Translations under genes and position numbers: made by a program
Notes under the pieces: generated by a model
The model's database searches: none
Told to the model about the DNA's origin: nothing
What the model saw: only the letters and a program-made list of their open reading frames with translations
Source: Bacteroidia bacterium
Lineage (GTDB): Bacteria > Bacteroidota > Bacteroidia > B-17B0 > Aurantibacillaceae
DNA length: 64,000 nt
Reading direction: 5' to 3'
NCBI GenBank assembly: GCA_018000995.1
Contig: JAGNIU010000006.1
Coordinates: 1-64,000, forward strand
Shown: in pieces, positions 1 to 7,746 of the stretch
Numbering within the stretch: position 1 is the first letter of the stretch
How the letters are laid out: each line of letters begins with the position of its first letter

Positions 1-591
1 TTAGGATGGAATCCCGGCGATAACCGCGAAATCATGACCAAACAAGAATTGATTGAAGGATTCTCTTTTGAACGTGTAAATAAATCAGGCGCAAAGTTTG
101 ATCCTGATAAAACAAAATGGTTTAACCAACAATATTTACGTCAGCATACCGATGAAGAATTAGCGGATGCCTTAATGCCAACTTTAGGAAAGAAAAACAT
201 TAAAGCCGACAAAAAATTTGTTATTGAATTTTGCAGATTGATTAAAGAGAAAGCGCATTTCATCAATGAGTTTTACGATTTAGGGACTTACTTTTTTACA
301 GCACCAACATCTTGGGATGAAAAAGTGATTGCAAAAAAATGGAATGATACTTCTAAAGCAACTTATACGAAGCTTAACGAAAAATTATCAGCGACTTCTG
401 ATTGGACACATATAGGAATACAAAAAACATTTGATGATGCCGGTGTTGAACTAGGAAAACTCGATATGCAATTAGTCCGCGTTTTAGTAAGCGGTGTTGC
501 AGGCGGACCACAATTATTTGATATGATGGCTTTGTTGGGTAAGGAGGATTGTACGAAGCGTATTTCTACTGCTTTAAATGCTCTCAAATAA
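1..591 (+). CDS. gltX: Glutamyl-tRNA synthetase, C-terminal part (5' end outside window)
   Basis: Class I aminoacyl-tRNA synthetase charging tRNA-Glu in the cytoplasm. The reading frame is open from base 1, so only the last 196 residues are present. The visible stretch begins with LGWNPGDNREIMTKQELI and continues with FSFERVNKSGAKFD and KTKWFNQQYLR, which is the segment just after the KMSKS loop of bacterial GluRS, followed by the helical anticodon-binding region. The nucleotide-binding HIGH and KMSKS motifs must lie upstream of the window. The gene ends in TAA and is followed by a terminator-like hairpin at 656-692. Identification is firm; whether the enzyme is discriminating for tRNA-Glu cannot be judged. 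Confidence 0.93.
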   Translation, partial: LGWNPGDNREIMTKQELIEGFSFERVNKSGAKFDPDKTKWFNQQYLRQHTDEELADALMPTLGKKNIKADKKFVIEFCRLIKEKAHFINEFYDLGTYFFTAPTSWDEKVIAKKWNDTSKATYTKLNEKLSATSDWTHIGIQKTFDDAGVELGKLDMQLVRVLVSGVAGGPQLFDMMALLGKEDCTKRISTALNALK

Positions 592-600
592 AAAGCCCCG

Positions 601-627
601 CCCTTCGTCAAGCTCAGGATGACACAC
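601..627 (+). repeat. Dispersed repeat copy 1 (CTTCGTCAAGCTCAGGATGA type)
   Basis: 27 bases that recur at 3339-3365 with one mismatch (26 of 27 identical). It lies directly downstream of gltX. The motif resembles short intergenic repeats of the form TTCGACAAGCTCAGG seen in many unrelated bacterial genomes; function unknown. Confidence 0.7.
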
Positions 628-655
628 GTCTCCATAGCGATTTTCATTCCATAAT

Positions 656-692
656 AAAGCCCCGAGTTCTCAATAAGAGAAAAGGGGGCTTT
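656..692 (+). terminator. Terminator-like hairpin after gltX
   Basis: Perfect 8-bp arms AAAGCCCC (656-663) and GGGGCTTT (685-692) with a 21-base loop, followed by a short T-containing tail. It lies 65 bases after the gltX stop. Because the stem contains A and T tracts on both sides it could work in both directions. Confidence 0.6.
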
Positions 693-962
693 GTCTCAAT
701 TTCCACACGAGCTGCTCGTGGTTTCAGAAATCAGGCTTAGTATTGTACAGCCTTTTTAACGTTTTGGTACTTATGGCCAAAGGGTTTTATATAAGTCCCA
801 GGAACGCAGCTAACAATACAACGAAAAAAAATAATTTTGTCTTCATGGCTATTGTTTATTGGTTATACGCCAGTATTAGCGCGGGGTTTCAGGCTTTTTG
901 AAGTTTTTCGTTTGAGTCAAAAAAATCACTTTTTTTAGTGGGATTTGTAAGGAATATTTTTA

Positions 963-970
963 TATTTTTG
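963..970 (+). promoter_or_regulatory. Bacteroidota -7 promoter element upstream of the caspase gene
   Basis: TATTTTTG matches the TAnnTTTG -7 consensus of Bacteroidota primary sigma factors. A TTTG at 944-947 is present but only 15 bases upstream, shorter than the usual spacer. The predicted transcript start near 976 lies after the in-frame TTG at 972, which argues for the ATG at 996 as the translation start. Confidence 0.5.
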
Positions 971-995
971 TTTGTCGAATCATAAATCAAATCCG

Positions 996-3338
996 ATGTT
1001 AAAAATGAGGTGTTGGTCGTTAATCGTTGCGTTTACTTTACTTTCAGTTTTAGGGTTCTCGCAAACTGCTAAAAAATATTTTGCTGCTGCCGAAAAATTT
1101 GAGCAGGCTAACAACATTAAAGAAGCTATCGTAAACTATTCGAAAGCCATTGAAATGGACCCGGCTTTAGAAAAGGCTTATACTAACCGCGCACTCTTAT
1201 ACGAAAAAGAAAACATGAAAGCCGAAGCGGTTGAAGATTATAAAAAACTAATCGGCTTCTCACCAAAAGAAAAAGAATTGTATTACAATGCAGGTCGTTT
1301 ATCTTTTAACTTAAACAAATTTGCTGATGCAGATGGATTTTTTAGAAAAGCATTAGAGCGCGATAAAGATTATGTAGAGGTTATTGATTTAGAAATTAAA
1401 ACTCTTTACGCTACAAGAGATTATTCGTTCGGACTAACAGTTGCGCAATACGCACTCGATATTAAAAAAACAGCAGTTAATTATTATCATCACGCGGTTA
1501 TGTTTGATAGCTTAAAAAATTATATTGAAGCGGAGAAAGAATATAAAAATTCAAAATACTTCGATTCAAAATATATTCCAGCCTACGTTGGTTTAGCTTT
1601 AGTACAAGTTAAACTAAATAAAGTGAATGATGCTTTAACCACATGTGAAACTGCTTTGACTAAAGACGCTAACAACAATGATGTGTTTTGGGCTCGCAGC
1701 ATGGTTTATGTGGCGAAGAAAGATTATCAGAATGCTTTGAATGATATTACTAAAGTGATTCTGGTATCACCAACGGCGTTCAATCACAAACACCGTGGTG
1801 CTATTTATTTTAAACTCGGACAATTTCAAAATGCTGTAAATGATTACACACAAGCTCTTAAATTAAATGATAAAGATATTGATGCTTACATTGCCCGCGC
1901 CATTGCCAGCGAAGGCGCTTTAAATTACAAATCTGCCATTGCTGATTACAATAAAATTGCAAAGCTTGGCGCAGGCGATACAAAAATTGAAGGTATCGTA
2001 AAAGATGCACGCAAAAAGATTTTTGATTTAAGCCGCGAAACCAACAAACCGGAAATTGCCATTACCGCCCCTTCTGTTCCCGATAAAAATTCCATAAAAA
2101 TCATTGCTGACAAAGACACAATTATTTTTAAAGGAGCAATTAAAGATGCATCTCAAATTAAATCCATTACCATTAACAATGTTCAAGCTGAGTATTTAAA
2201 AGATTCTTTAAATCCTGAATTCGTTTGTACAGTTATTGGAATGAAAAAAGCATCGGAAGTGGTAGCACTTGTAACTGATGTATATGAAAATACAACCAAT
2301 CAAGTTTTAAAAATAGAAAAAACAGAAGCGAACAAACCTGTTATTTCTATTGAGGCGCCTGCTGCTTCTTTTGATAATGAAATTTATTTAGAGAGCAACG
2401 CTTCAGATATTTACATTCAAGGAAGAGTAAAAGACGAGAGCTTAATTCAATCAATAAGTATTGATGGTGTTTTAGCTTCATTCTCTGTTACGTCTTTAAA
2501 TCCAACGTTTAGTTCGCAAATTTCTATTGCTAACAAAACTAAAATCACAGTTACCGTTATAGATGTTAACGGTAACGAAAATGTTCAGCTATTTACTTTA
2601 AACCGTAGTGGTGCCGATCCTGCTTCTAACCCAATGGGAAATACCTGGGTAGTATTTATTGAGAATGGAAAATATCAAAACTTTGCGAGTTTAGAAGGTC
2701 CGGCAAAAGATGTACTTGCTATGAAGTCTGCATTAGCAGGATACAAAATCACAAAAATTCTTCACAAAAAAGACATGACCAAATACGATATGGAGAAATT
2801 TTTCTCTATTGAATTACGCGATCACGTTAAGAACAGTAATATTCAATCTTTAGTAATTTGGTATGCGGGTCACGGGAAATTTGTGAGTCCAACCGGTTAT
2901 TGGGTTCCTGTTGATGCAAAGACAGATGATGAATTCAGTTTCTTTGGTATTAATAATTTGAAAGCAGGAATGCAATCCTACTCCGGAAAATTATTGCACA
3001 CATTAGTGGTGACTGATGCTTGCGAATCTGGTCCGGCGTTTTTATTAGCCATGCGTGGTTCGGAAGAAGATCACCGCTGTGAGAATTGGGAATTAACTAA
3101 ATCGAAATCTGCACAGGTAATTACCTCCGCAGGTTACGAGTTAGCATCAGACAACTCTCAGTTTACAAAAACATTTTCTGCTGCTTTAATGAATAATCCA
3201 GATGCTTGTATTTCTATTGATAAAATAGCGAAGAAAGTTATTTCAGCTGTAACCTCTGCCGGTAATCAAGCACCAAAATTTGGTAAGATTAAAGATTTAG
3301 AAGATGCGGGCGGAACATTTTTCTTTATCAAGAAATAA
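996..3338 (+). CDS. Secreted TPR protein with C-terminal caspase-like (peptidase C14) domain
   Basis: A 780-residue protein with an N-terminal signal peptide (MLKMRCWSLIVAFTLLSVLG then FSQ). Residues about 20-330 are tetratricopeptide repeats, then two beta-rich repeats of about 90 residues that begin alike (KPEIAITAPS..., KPVISIEAP...), then a caspase-hemoglobinase fold domain from about residue 545. The catalytic dyad is visible: His626 in WYAGHGK and Cys676 in TDACESG. Such caspase homologues cut after basic or acidic residues, but the specificity here is unknown. The signal peptide places it in the periplasm or outside. It is followed closely by the propeller/PP2C receptor gene. The start was moved from a TTG at 972 to ATG 996 because it begins the signal peptide and follows the promoter. 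An ATG at 1005 is also possible. Confidence 0.85.
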   Translation: MLKMRCWSLIVAFTLLSVLGFSQTAKKYFAAAEKFEQANNIKEAIVNYSKAIEMDPALEKAYTNRALLYEKENMKAEAVEDYKKLIGFSPKEKELYYNAGRLSFNLNKFADADGFFRKALERDKDYVEVIDLEIKTLYATRDYSFGLTVAQYALDIKKTAVNYYHHAVMFDSLKNYIEAEKEYKNSKYFDSKYIPAYVGLALVQVKLNKVNDALTTCETALTKDANNNDVFWARSMVYVAKKDYQNALNDITKVILVSPTAFNHKHRGAIYFKLGQFQNAVNDYTQALKLNDKDIDAYIARAIASEGALNYKSAIADYNKIAKLGAGDTKIEGIVKDARKKIFDLSRETNKPEIAITAPSVPDKNSIKIIADKDTIIFKGAIKDASQIKSITINNVQAEYLKDSLNPEFVCTVIGMKKASEVVALVTDVYENTTNQVLKIEKTEANKPVISIEAPAASFDNEIYLESNASDIYIQGRVKDESLIQSISIDGVLASFSVTSLNPTFSSQISIANKTKITVTVIDVNGNENVQLFTLNRSGADPASNPMGNTWVVFIENGKYQNFASLEGPAKDVLAMKSALAGYKITKILHKKDMTKYDMEKFFSIELRDHVKNSNIQSLVIWYAGHGKFVSPTGYWVPVDAKTDDEFSFFGINNLKAGMQSYSGKLLHTLVVTDACESGPAFLLAMRGSEEDHRCENWELTKSKSAQVITSAGYELASDNSQFTKTFSAALMNNPDACISIDKIAKKVISAVTSAGNQAPKFGKIKDLEDAGGTFFFIKK

Positions 3339-3365
3339 CCCTTCGGCAAGCTCAGGATGACACAC
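3339..3365 (+). repeat. Dispersed repeat copy 2 (CTTCGGCAAGCTCAGGATGA type)
   Basis: Second copy of the 601-627 repeat with one base change. It fills the whole gap between the caspase gene stop and the start of the receptor-phosphatase gene, and contains a spurious in-frame ATG at 3357. Confidence 0.7.
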
Positions 3366-6300
3366 ATGTGCAAAAAAACCATACAACTACTTTTATTATT
3401 ACTCTTTCCTGTTTTACTTCACTCACAAACGTATCCATTTACAAATTACGGTGTGCAAGATGGTTTGGCGGAATCAAACGTCTCAGCTATTGTACAAGAC
3501 AAAGCCGGTTATTTTTGGTTAGCGAGCGAAAGCGGGATTTCTAAATTCGACGGGAAAAATTTTATTAATTACACAACAGAAAACGGATTAAGTGACAATA
3601 ACGTTGCTTGCTTGTTAGTGGATATAAAAGGTAATTTATGGTTGGCTCATGAAAATGGCTCACTCACAAAATACAGCGAAGGAAAATTTAATCCCGTAAT
3701 TTGTGCAGCGCTTCCTAAAGACAAAAAAATATTTTCTTTATCGCAAGATAAAAAGGGACAGATTTGGATTTCTTCCGGCGCAGGAGCTATTGTCATTTTA
3801 AATCCTGAAGGAAATTTAAGTGATAAAGCGAATTACAAATCTTACACATCCCAAGAAGGATTAAGTCAGTTTGTTTTATCGGCACAAGAAGATAAATCCG
3901 GTAACGTTTGGTTTTTAACCGATGTGGGGATTAAATGGATGGATGCAAAATCCGGAAAGTTTGAATTCTTCCGTCCTGAAGGCATGCCATTCGGACAAAT
4001 AACTTCCTTTTTGCTGGATGAAAACGATAATGTGATTTTAGGAACTTCCAATGGAATTGTTTACAGATATACAAACAAGCAATTTGAAATTATTTTCGAT
4101 TACCGTAATTACATCACAACAAACACCGGAGCCGTTACCAACAATTTTGTTTATACCATTTTTAAAGACAGCAAAAATAATATCTGGGCTTCGGTTCTCA
4201 ACGTTGGCTTATGCAAGATAGATGTAAAAAATAAAAGCGCCATTGTGTTTAACACCAGCAATGGTTTAGCGGCAAATAAAATCAAAAGCATTGCTGAAGA
4301 TAACGAAGGCAATATTTTAATCGCGACTTTAGGTGAAGGCTTACAGGTTTTTAAAGGTGAAAAATTTCTTTCTTACTCTAAAACAAACGGCTTAGTAAAT
4401 TCGCAAATCTGGGCTATTTGCCAGGATAATGATTCAAACTATTGGTTTGGTACTAATGAAGGATTAACAATTTACAATCCAAAAGAAACAACCTTAGAAA
4501 AGAAATTTAAAAACATTCCGCTGATTGAAGGAAGTCCTGTTAGTAGTGTCCGCTCAATAGTAAAAGATAAAAATGGAAATTTATGGATTGGGATTTGGGG
4601 CGGACGAGTTGTAAAATATACAGCAACAACAGGAAAGTTTTCGGCACAACCTCAATTGTATGAATTTGTTTATCCTTATGTAAGTTGTTTGTTTGTTGAC
4701 AGTAAAAATAAATTATGGATTGGAAGTGCTGACGGTGTAACAGTATATGATTTAAATACAGAAACTGTAAAAAGCATTCGGAATATTGATGGGTTGAGTA
4801 GTAATGATGTGACTGTTATTTTTGAAGACAGCAAAGGAAAAATTTGGATTGGCACAAAACAAAAAGGAATCACCAATATTGAAGGAGGGAAATTTACAAC
4901 CTTAAGTAAAGAGCAAGGTTTAACCTATAGCAGCATTACTTCGATTGCCGAAGATAAAAACGGAAAAATTTGGATTGGAACTGAAGGCGGCGGTGCTTTT
5001 GTTTATGAGAATTCTAAATTTAGTAAATACAAAATCAGCGATGGTTTGCTTTCTGATTTTATAACTTTGGTGACAGTGGATGAAAAAAATAATGTTTGGT
5101 TAGGGACTAATAAGGGTTTAAGTAAATTCGATCAAGCTAAAAAACAATTCTTCTCTTACCAAAAAAATGACGGCTTCACGGGAATAGAAGCCAAATCAAA
5201 AGCTGTTTTTACTGATTCCGAAAAAAACATTTGGTTTGGAACAGTGAATGGTGTTTTTAAATACAATCCTTCTTTAGATAAGGATTTAACACCCGAGCCA
5301 ACGCTTCACATCACTAATCTTAAAATCAATCTAAAAGATTATCCTGTGTCAGGAAAACTGGAACTATCTTATAAAGACAATTCTTTAAACTTTGAATACA
5401 TTGGCATTTCTCTTTCAAATCCCGATGAAATTAAATACAAAATCAAATTAGAAGGCTCTGATGAAGATTGGCGCCCCGAAACAAAACAAACTTCGGCTGT
5501 ATTTTCAAATTTAGCTCCCGGAAATTATACTTTACAAATTGTAGCTTGTAATAATCAAGGGGTTTGTAATTCAAAACCATTAAGCATTGAAATTTCTATT
5601 GCACCACCCTTCTGGAAAACCTGGTGGTTTTATGTTTTAGTGATTGTAGTTGGCGGCGCTATAGTATTAAGTTATATTAAAGTTCGCGAACGTGCTTTAG
5701 TACGTGAAAATAAAATTCTCGAAGAAAAAGTTGAAGAACGCACTGCTGAAGTTGTACAAAAAAATATTGAGCTCGACGAAAAAAATAAAGATATCACGGC
5801 AAGTATTCGTTACGCAAAAAGAATTCAGGACGCAATTTTACCTCCTGATGAATTTGTAAAAAAATTCTTGCCAAAAACATTTGTACTCTTTAAACCAAAA
5901 GATATTGTAAGTGGCGATTTCTATTGGTTAGATGATAAAAAAGATCAAGTATTATTTGCCGCTGTTGATTGTACTGGTCACGGGGTCCCTGGAGCCTTCA
6001 TGAGTATTGTTGGTCATAGTAAATTGGATCAAATTGTAGGAGAACAAGGTTTAACAAAGCCCTCTGATATTTTAAATGAATTAAATAAAAACGTTAGCGC
6101 AACACTTCGTCAATCTGTTATTGAAGATAATGCCGTGAAGGATGGAATGGATATTGCCCTATGTTCGTTCAACCGCAAAACCAATGTAATGGAATATGCA
6201 GGCGCATACAACCCCATGTGGTTAATCCGTAAAGGTGAATTAATAGAATATAAAGCTGACAAGTTCCCAATAGGAAATTTAAAAGTGGGCGAAAATAAAA

Positions 6301-6548
6301 AATTCACTAATCATAGTATTCCGCTACAAGAAGGCGATACACTTTATATTTTCTCGGATGGTTTCGCCGACCAGTTTGGCGGACCAAACGGAAAAAAATT
6401 AAAATACTCTACCTTCAAACAAATATTGCTTGATAATCAGCATTTATCTATGGAAGAGCAAGGTGTTTTACTAGAGAAAACTATTGAAGGCTGGCGCGGG
6501 ACTCTTGAGCAAGTGGATGATATTCTTGTGATTGGAACAAGATTATAA
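3366..6548 (+). CDS. Two-component-regulator-propeller / Y_Y_Y sensor with cytoplasmic PP2C (SpoIIE-type) phosphatase
   Basis: A 1060-residue membrane receptor. Order: signal peptide (MCKKTIQLLLLLLFPVLLHS), a large periplasmic beta-propeller made of repeated units with WIGT or WFGT turns (Reg_prop repeats, about residues 25-640), a Y_Y_Y domain (about 660-745), one membrane helix (about 750-772), a coiled coil (775-815), and a SpoIIE/PP2C serine phosphatase domain (about 835-1060) with GDFYW, AVDCTGHGVPGAFMS and FSDGFADQFGG metal-binding motifs. Such proteins turn a periplasmic signal into dephosphorylation of a cytoplasmic target, often an anti-sigma antagonist. No partner kinase or antagonist is next to it. 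The ATG at 3357 lies in a dispersed repeat, so ATG 3366, which begins the signal peptide, is chosen. It is probably co-transcribed with the caspase gene. Confidence 0.88.
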   Translation: MCKKTIQLLLLLLFPVLLHSQTYPFTNYGVQDGLAESNVSAIVQDKAGYFWLASESGISKFDGKNFINYTTENGLSDNNVACLLVDIKGNLWLAHENGSLTKYSEGKFNPVICAALPKDKKIFSLSQDKKGQIWISSGAGAIVILNPEGNLSDKANYKSYTSQEGLSQFVLSAQEDKSGNVWFLTDVGIKWMDAKSGKFEFFRPEGMPFGQITSFLLDENDNVILGTSNGIVYRYTNKQFEIIFDYRNYITTNTGAVTNNFVYTIFKDSKNNIWASVLNVGLCKIDVKNKSAIVFNTSNGLAANKIKSIAEDNEGNILIATLGEGLQVFKGEKFLSYSKTNGLVNSQIWAICQDNDSNYWFGTNEGLTIYNPKETTLEKKFKNIPLIEGSPVSSVRSIVKDKNGNLWIGIWGGRVVKYTATTGKFSAQPQLYEFVYPYVSCLFVDSKNKLWIGSADGVTVYDLNTETVKSIRNIDGLSSNDVTVIFEDSKGKIWIGTKQKGITNIEGGKFTTLSKEQGLTYSSITSIAEDKNGKIWIGTEGGGAFVYENSKFSKYKISDGLLSDFITLVTVDEKNNVWLGTNKGLSKFDQAKKQFFSYQKNDGFTGIEAKSKAVFTDSEKNIWFGTVNGVFKYNPSLDKDLTPEPTLHITNLKINLKDYPVSGKLELSYKDNSLNFEYIGISLSNPDEIKYKIKLEGSDEDWRPETKQTSAVFSNLAPGNYTLQIVACNNQGVCNSKPLSIEISIAPPFWKTWWFYVLVIVVGGAIVLSYIKVRERALVRENKILEEKVEERTAEVVQKNIELDEKNKDITASIRYAKRIQDAILPPDEFVKKFLPKTFVLFKPKDIVSGDFYWLDDKKDQVLFAAVDCTGHGVPGAFMSIVGHSKLDQIVGEQGLTKPSDILNELNKNVSATLRQSVIEDNAVKDGMDIALCSFNRKTNVMEYAGAYNPMWLIRKGELIEYKADKFPIGNLKVGENKKFTNHSIPLQEGDTLYIFSDGFADQFGGPNGKKLKYSTFKQILLDNQHLSMEEQGVLLEKTIEGWRGTLEQVDDILVIGTRL

Positions 6549-6597
6549 TTCCTGTAACCTTTTTTAAATTTCGCGTTATGTTTCTAAATTTTAGAAT

Positions 6598-7668
6598 ATG
6601 AAACATATCTTTACCCTGTTTTTCGCGATAATTATTTGCAGTGCAAACGCCCAAACTTATCCTTGGCTAAATCAATTCTACAACGAATTTCCTTCCCGCG
6701 GGGATCTTTTAGATTCTTCTGTTGCAGCCAACCATTACCGTTCAATGACAAGAACCATGACATTCTTTGATAAAAAAGGCACGAAGAAGAAGAGAACGGA
6801 CACATTCTTATTTCAATATGATAATAAAGGTTTTATGACTTCATATGAAAAAAGCAATTCTAAAAATAAAAAGGCTGAAAAACATGAATATACTTATAAG
6901 GACTCACTCCTCGTTGTTTACAAATATCACAAAAAGGGCAAACTGTATAAAGGTTATGAAATAACCCGTAATGGTAAACATAAAATTACAGACATAGTGA
7001 AAACGAATTCAAAGGGTGAGATGATTTCAAAACAACACAACGACTTTGATGAAAGCCTAACCATGATAACCCGTGTTACACTTTATGATAAAAAGAATAA
7101 AGAAAAAAATGCTGTAGAGTATAGCTATAATGATGGTAATAATATGAAACAAGCTAAAGAATACAGGAAAGGAAAACTAAAAAAAGTATGGAATTATAAC
7201 TGCGATGCGAAAGGTACTGATGAAAAAAAAGTTAAAGAGATAAAAGTTTGCAAAAATGTAAATGTGGATGAAAACGGAAACAGAGTTGAATCCAACCGAA
7301 TCGTGAATCATAAAGGAGAAGTTGAGCTTCGCGTGAACACATTCGATAAAAATGAGCGGATGATAAAGCAAAAAGTTTACGATGATTTAAAACACAAGTT
7401 AAAAAGTGAATTTTCAACTACGGTAGTGAACGGGATTGAGGAAACAATCTATAAGTACTACGATAAGAAAGAAAGGCCTATTTGGATAAGCACGGCCACA
7501 TACAATTCCGCACATAAAATACTGAGCAGCGAATTTGTATCGGGGAAAAAACTGAAACGCGTTTTTAAAACTACTTTTCAGTATAATGACAAGAATCTTA
7601 TGACTCGTTCTGAAGGCGTGGACAGAAAGGATAGGAAAACCTTCGAAAACACCCTCACTTATCAGTAA
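6598..7668 (+). CDS. Secreted protein with YD/RHS-like strand repeats, function unknown
   Basis: A 356-residue protein with a signal peptide (MKHIFTLFFAIIICSANAQ). The mature part is lysine-rich and built of repeated beta-strand units such as FQYDNKGFMTSYEK, YSYNDGNNMKQ and FQYNDKNLMTRSEG, which resemble the YD-type units of RHS-like or sugar-binding secreted Bacteroidota proteins. No catalytic motif is visible. It lies 49 bases after the receptor-phosphatase gene on the same strand and may be co-transcribed. Function not recognised. Confidence 0.75.
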   Translation: MKHIFTLFFAIIICSANAQTYPWLNQFYNEFPSRGDLLDSSVAANHYRSMTRTMTFFDKKGTKKKRTDTFLFQYDNKGFMTSYEKSNSKNKKAEKHEYTYKDSLLVVYKYHKKGKLYKGYEITRNGKHKITDIVKTNSKGEMISKQHNDFDESLTMITRVTLYDKKNKEKNAVEYSYNDGNNMKQAKEYRKGKLKKVWNYNCDAKGTDEKKVKEIKVCKNVNVDENGNRVESNRIVNHKGEVELRVNTFDKNERMIKQKVYDDLKHKLKSEFSTTVVNGIEETIYKYYDKKERPIWISTATYNSAHKILSSEFVSGKKLKRVFKTTFQYNDKNLMTRSEGVDRKDRKTFENTLTYQ

Positions 7669-7719
7669 AAAAAGAGCTTTCTGTTGATAAAATAACTGCC
7701 ATTTTCCCTCTTATAATTT

Positions 7720-7727
7720 TAAATTTG
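7720..7727 (+). promoter_or_regulatory. Bacteroidota -7 promoter element upstream of tex
   Basis: TAAATTTG matches TAnnTTTG and ends 19 bases before the tex ATG. No convincing -33 TTTG at the usual distance. Confidence 0.5.
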
Positions 7728-7746
7728 CTCATACACAAACTGTACT

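Larger units (their letters stand above)
592..995. other. Long intergenic region between gltX and the caspase gene
   Basis: About 400 bases without a convincing gene. It contains a copy of a dispersed repeat (601-627), a terminator hairpin (656-692), a very short hydrophobic reading frame on the minus strand (787-846, 19 residues, signal-peptide-like, not supported as a gene) and a promoter -7 match (963-970) for the downstream gene. I see no RNA gene or riboswitch. Confidence 0.6.

Noticed and set aside
3357-3365. Upstream ATG (MTHM) for the propeller/PP2C gene
   Set aside because: It lies within a dispersed repeat and only adds three residues before the signal peptide; ATG 3366 fits better.
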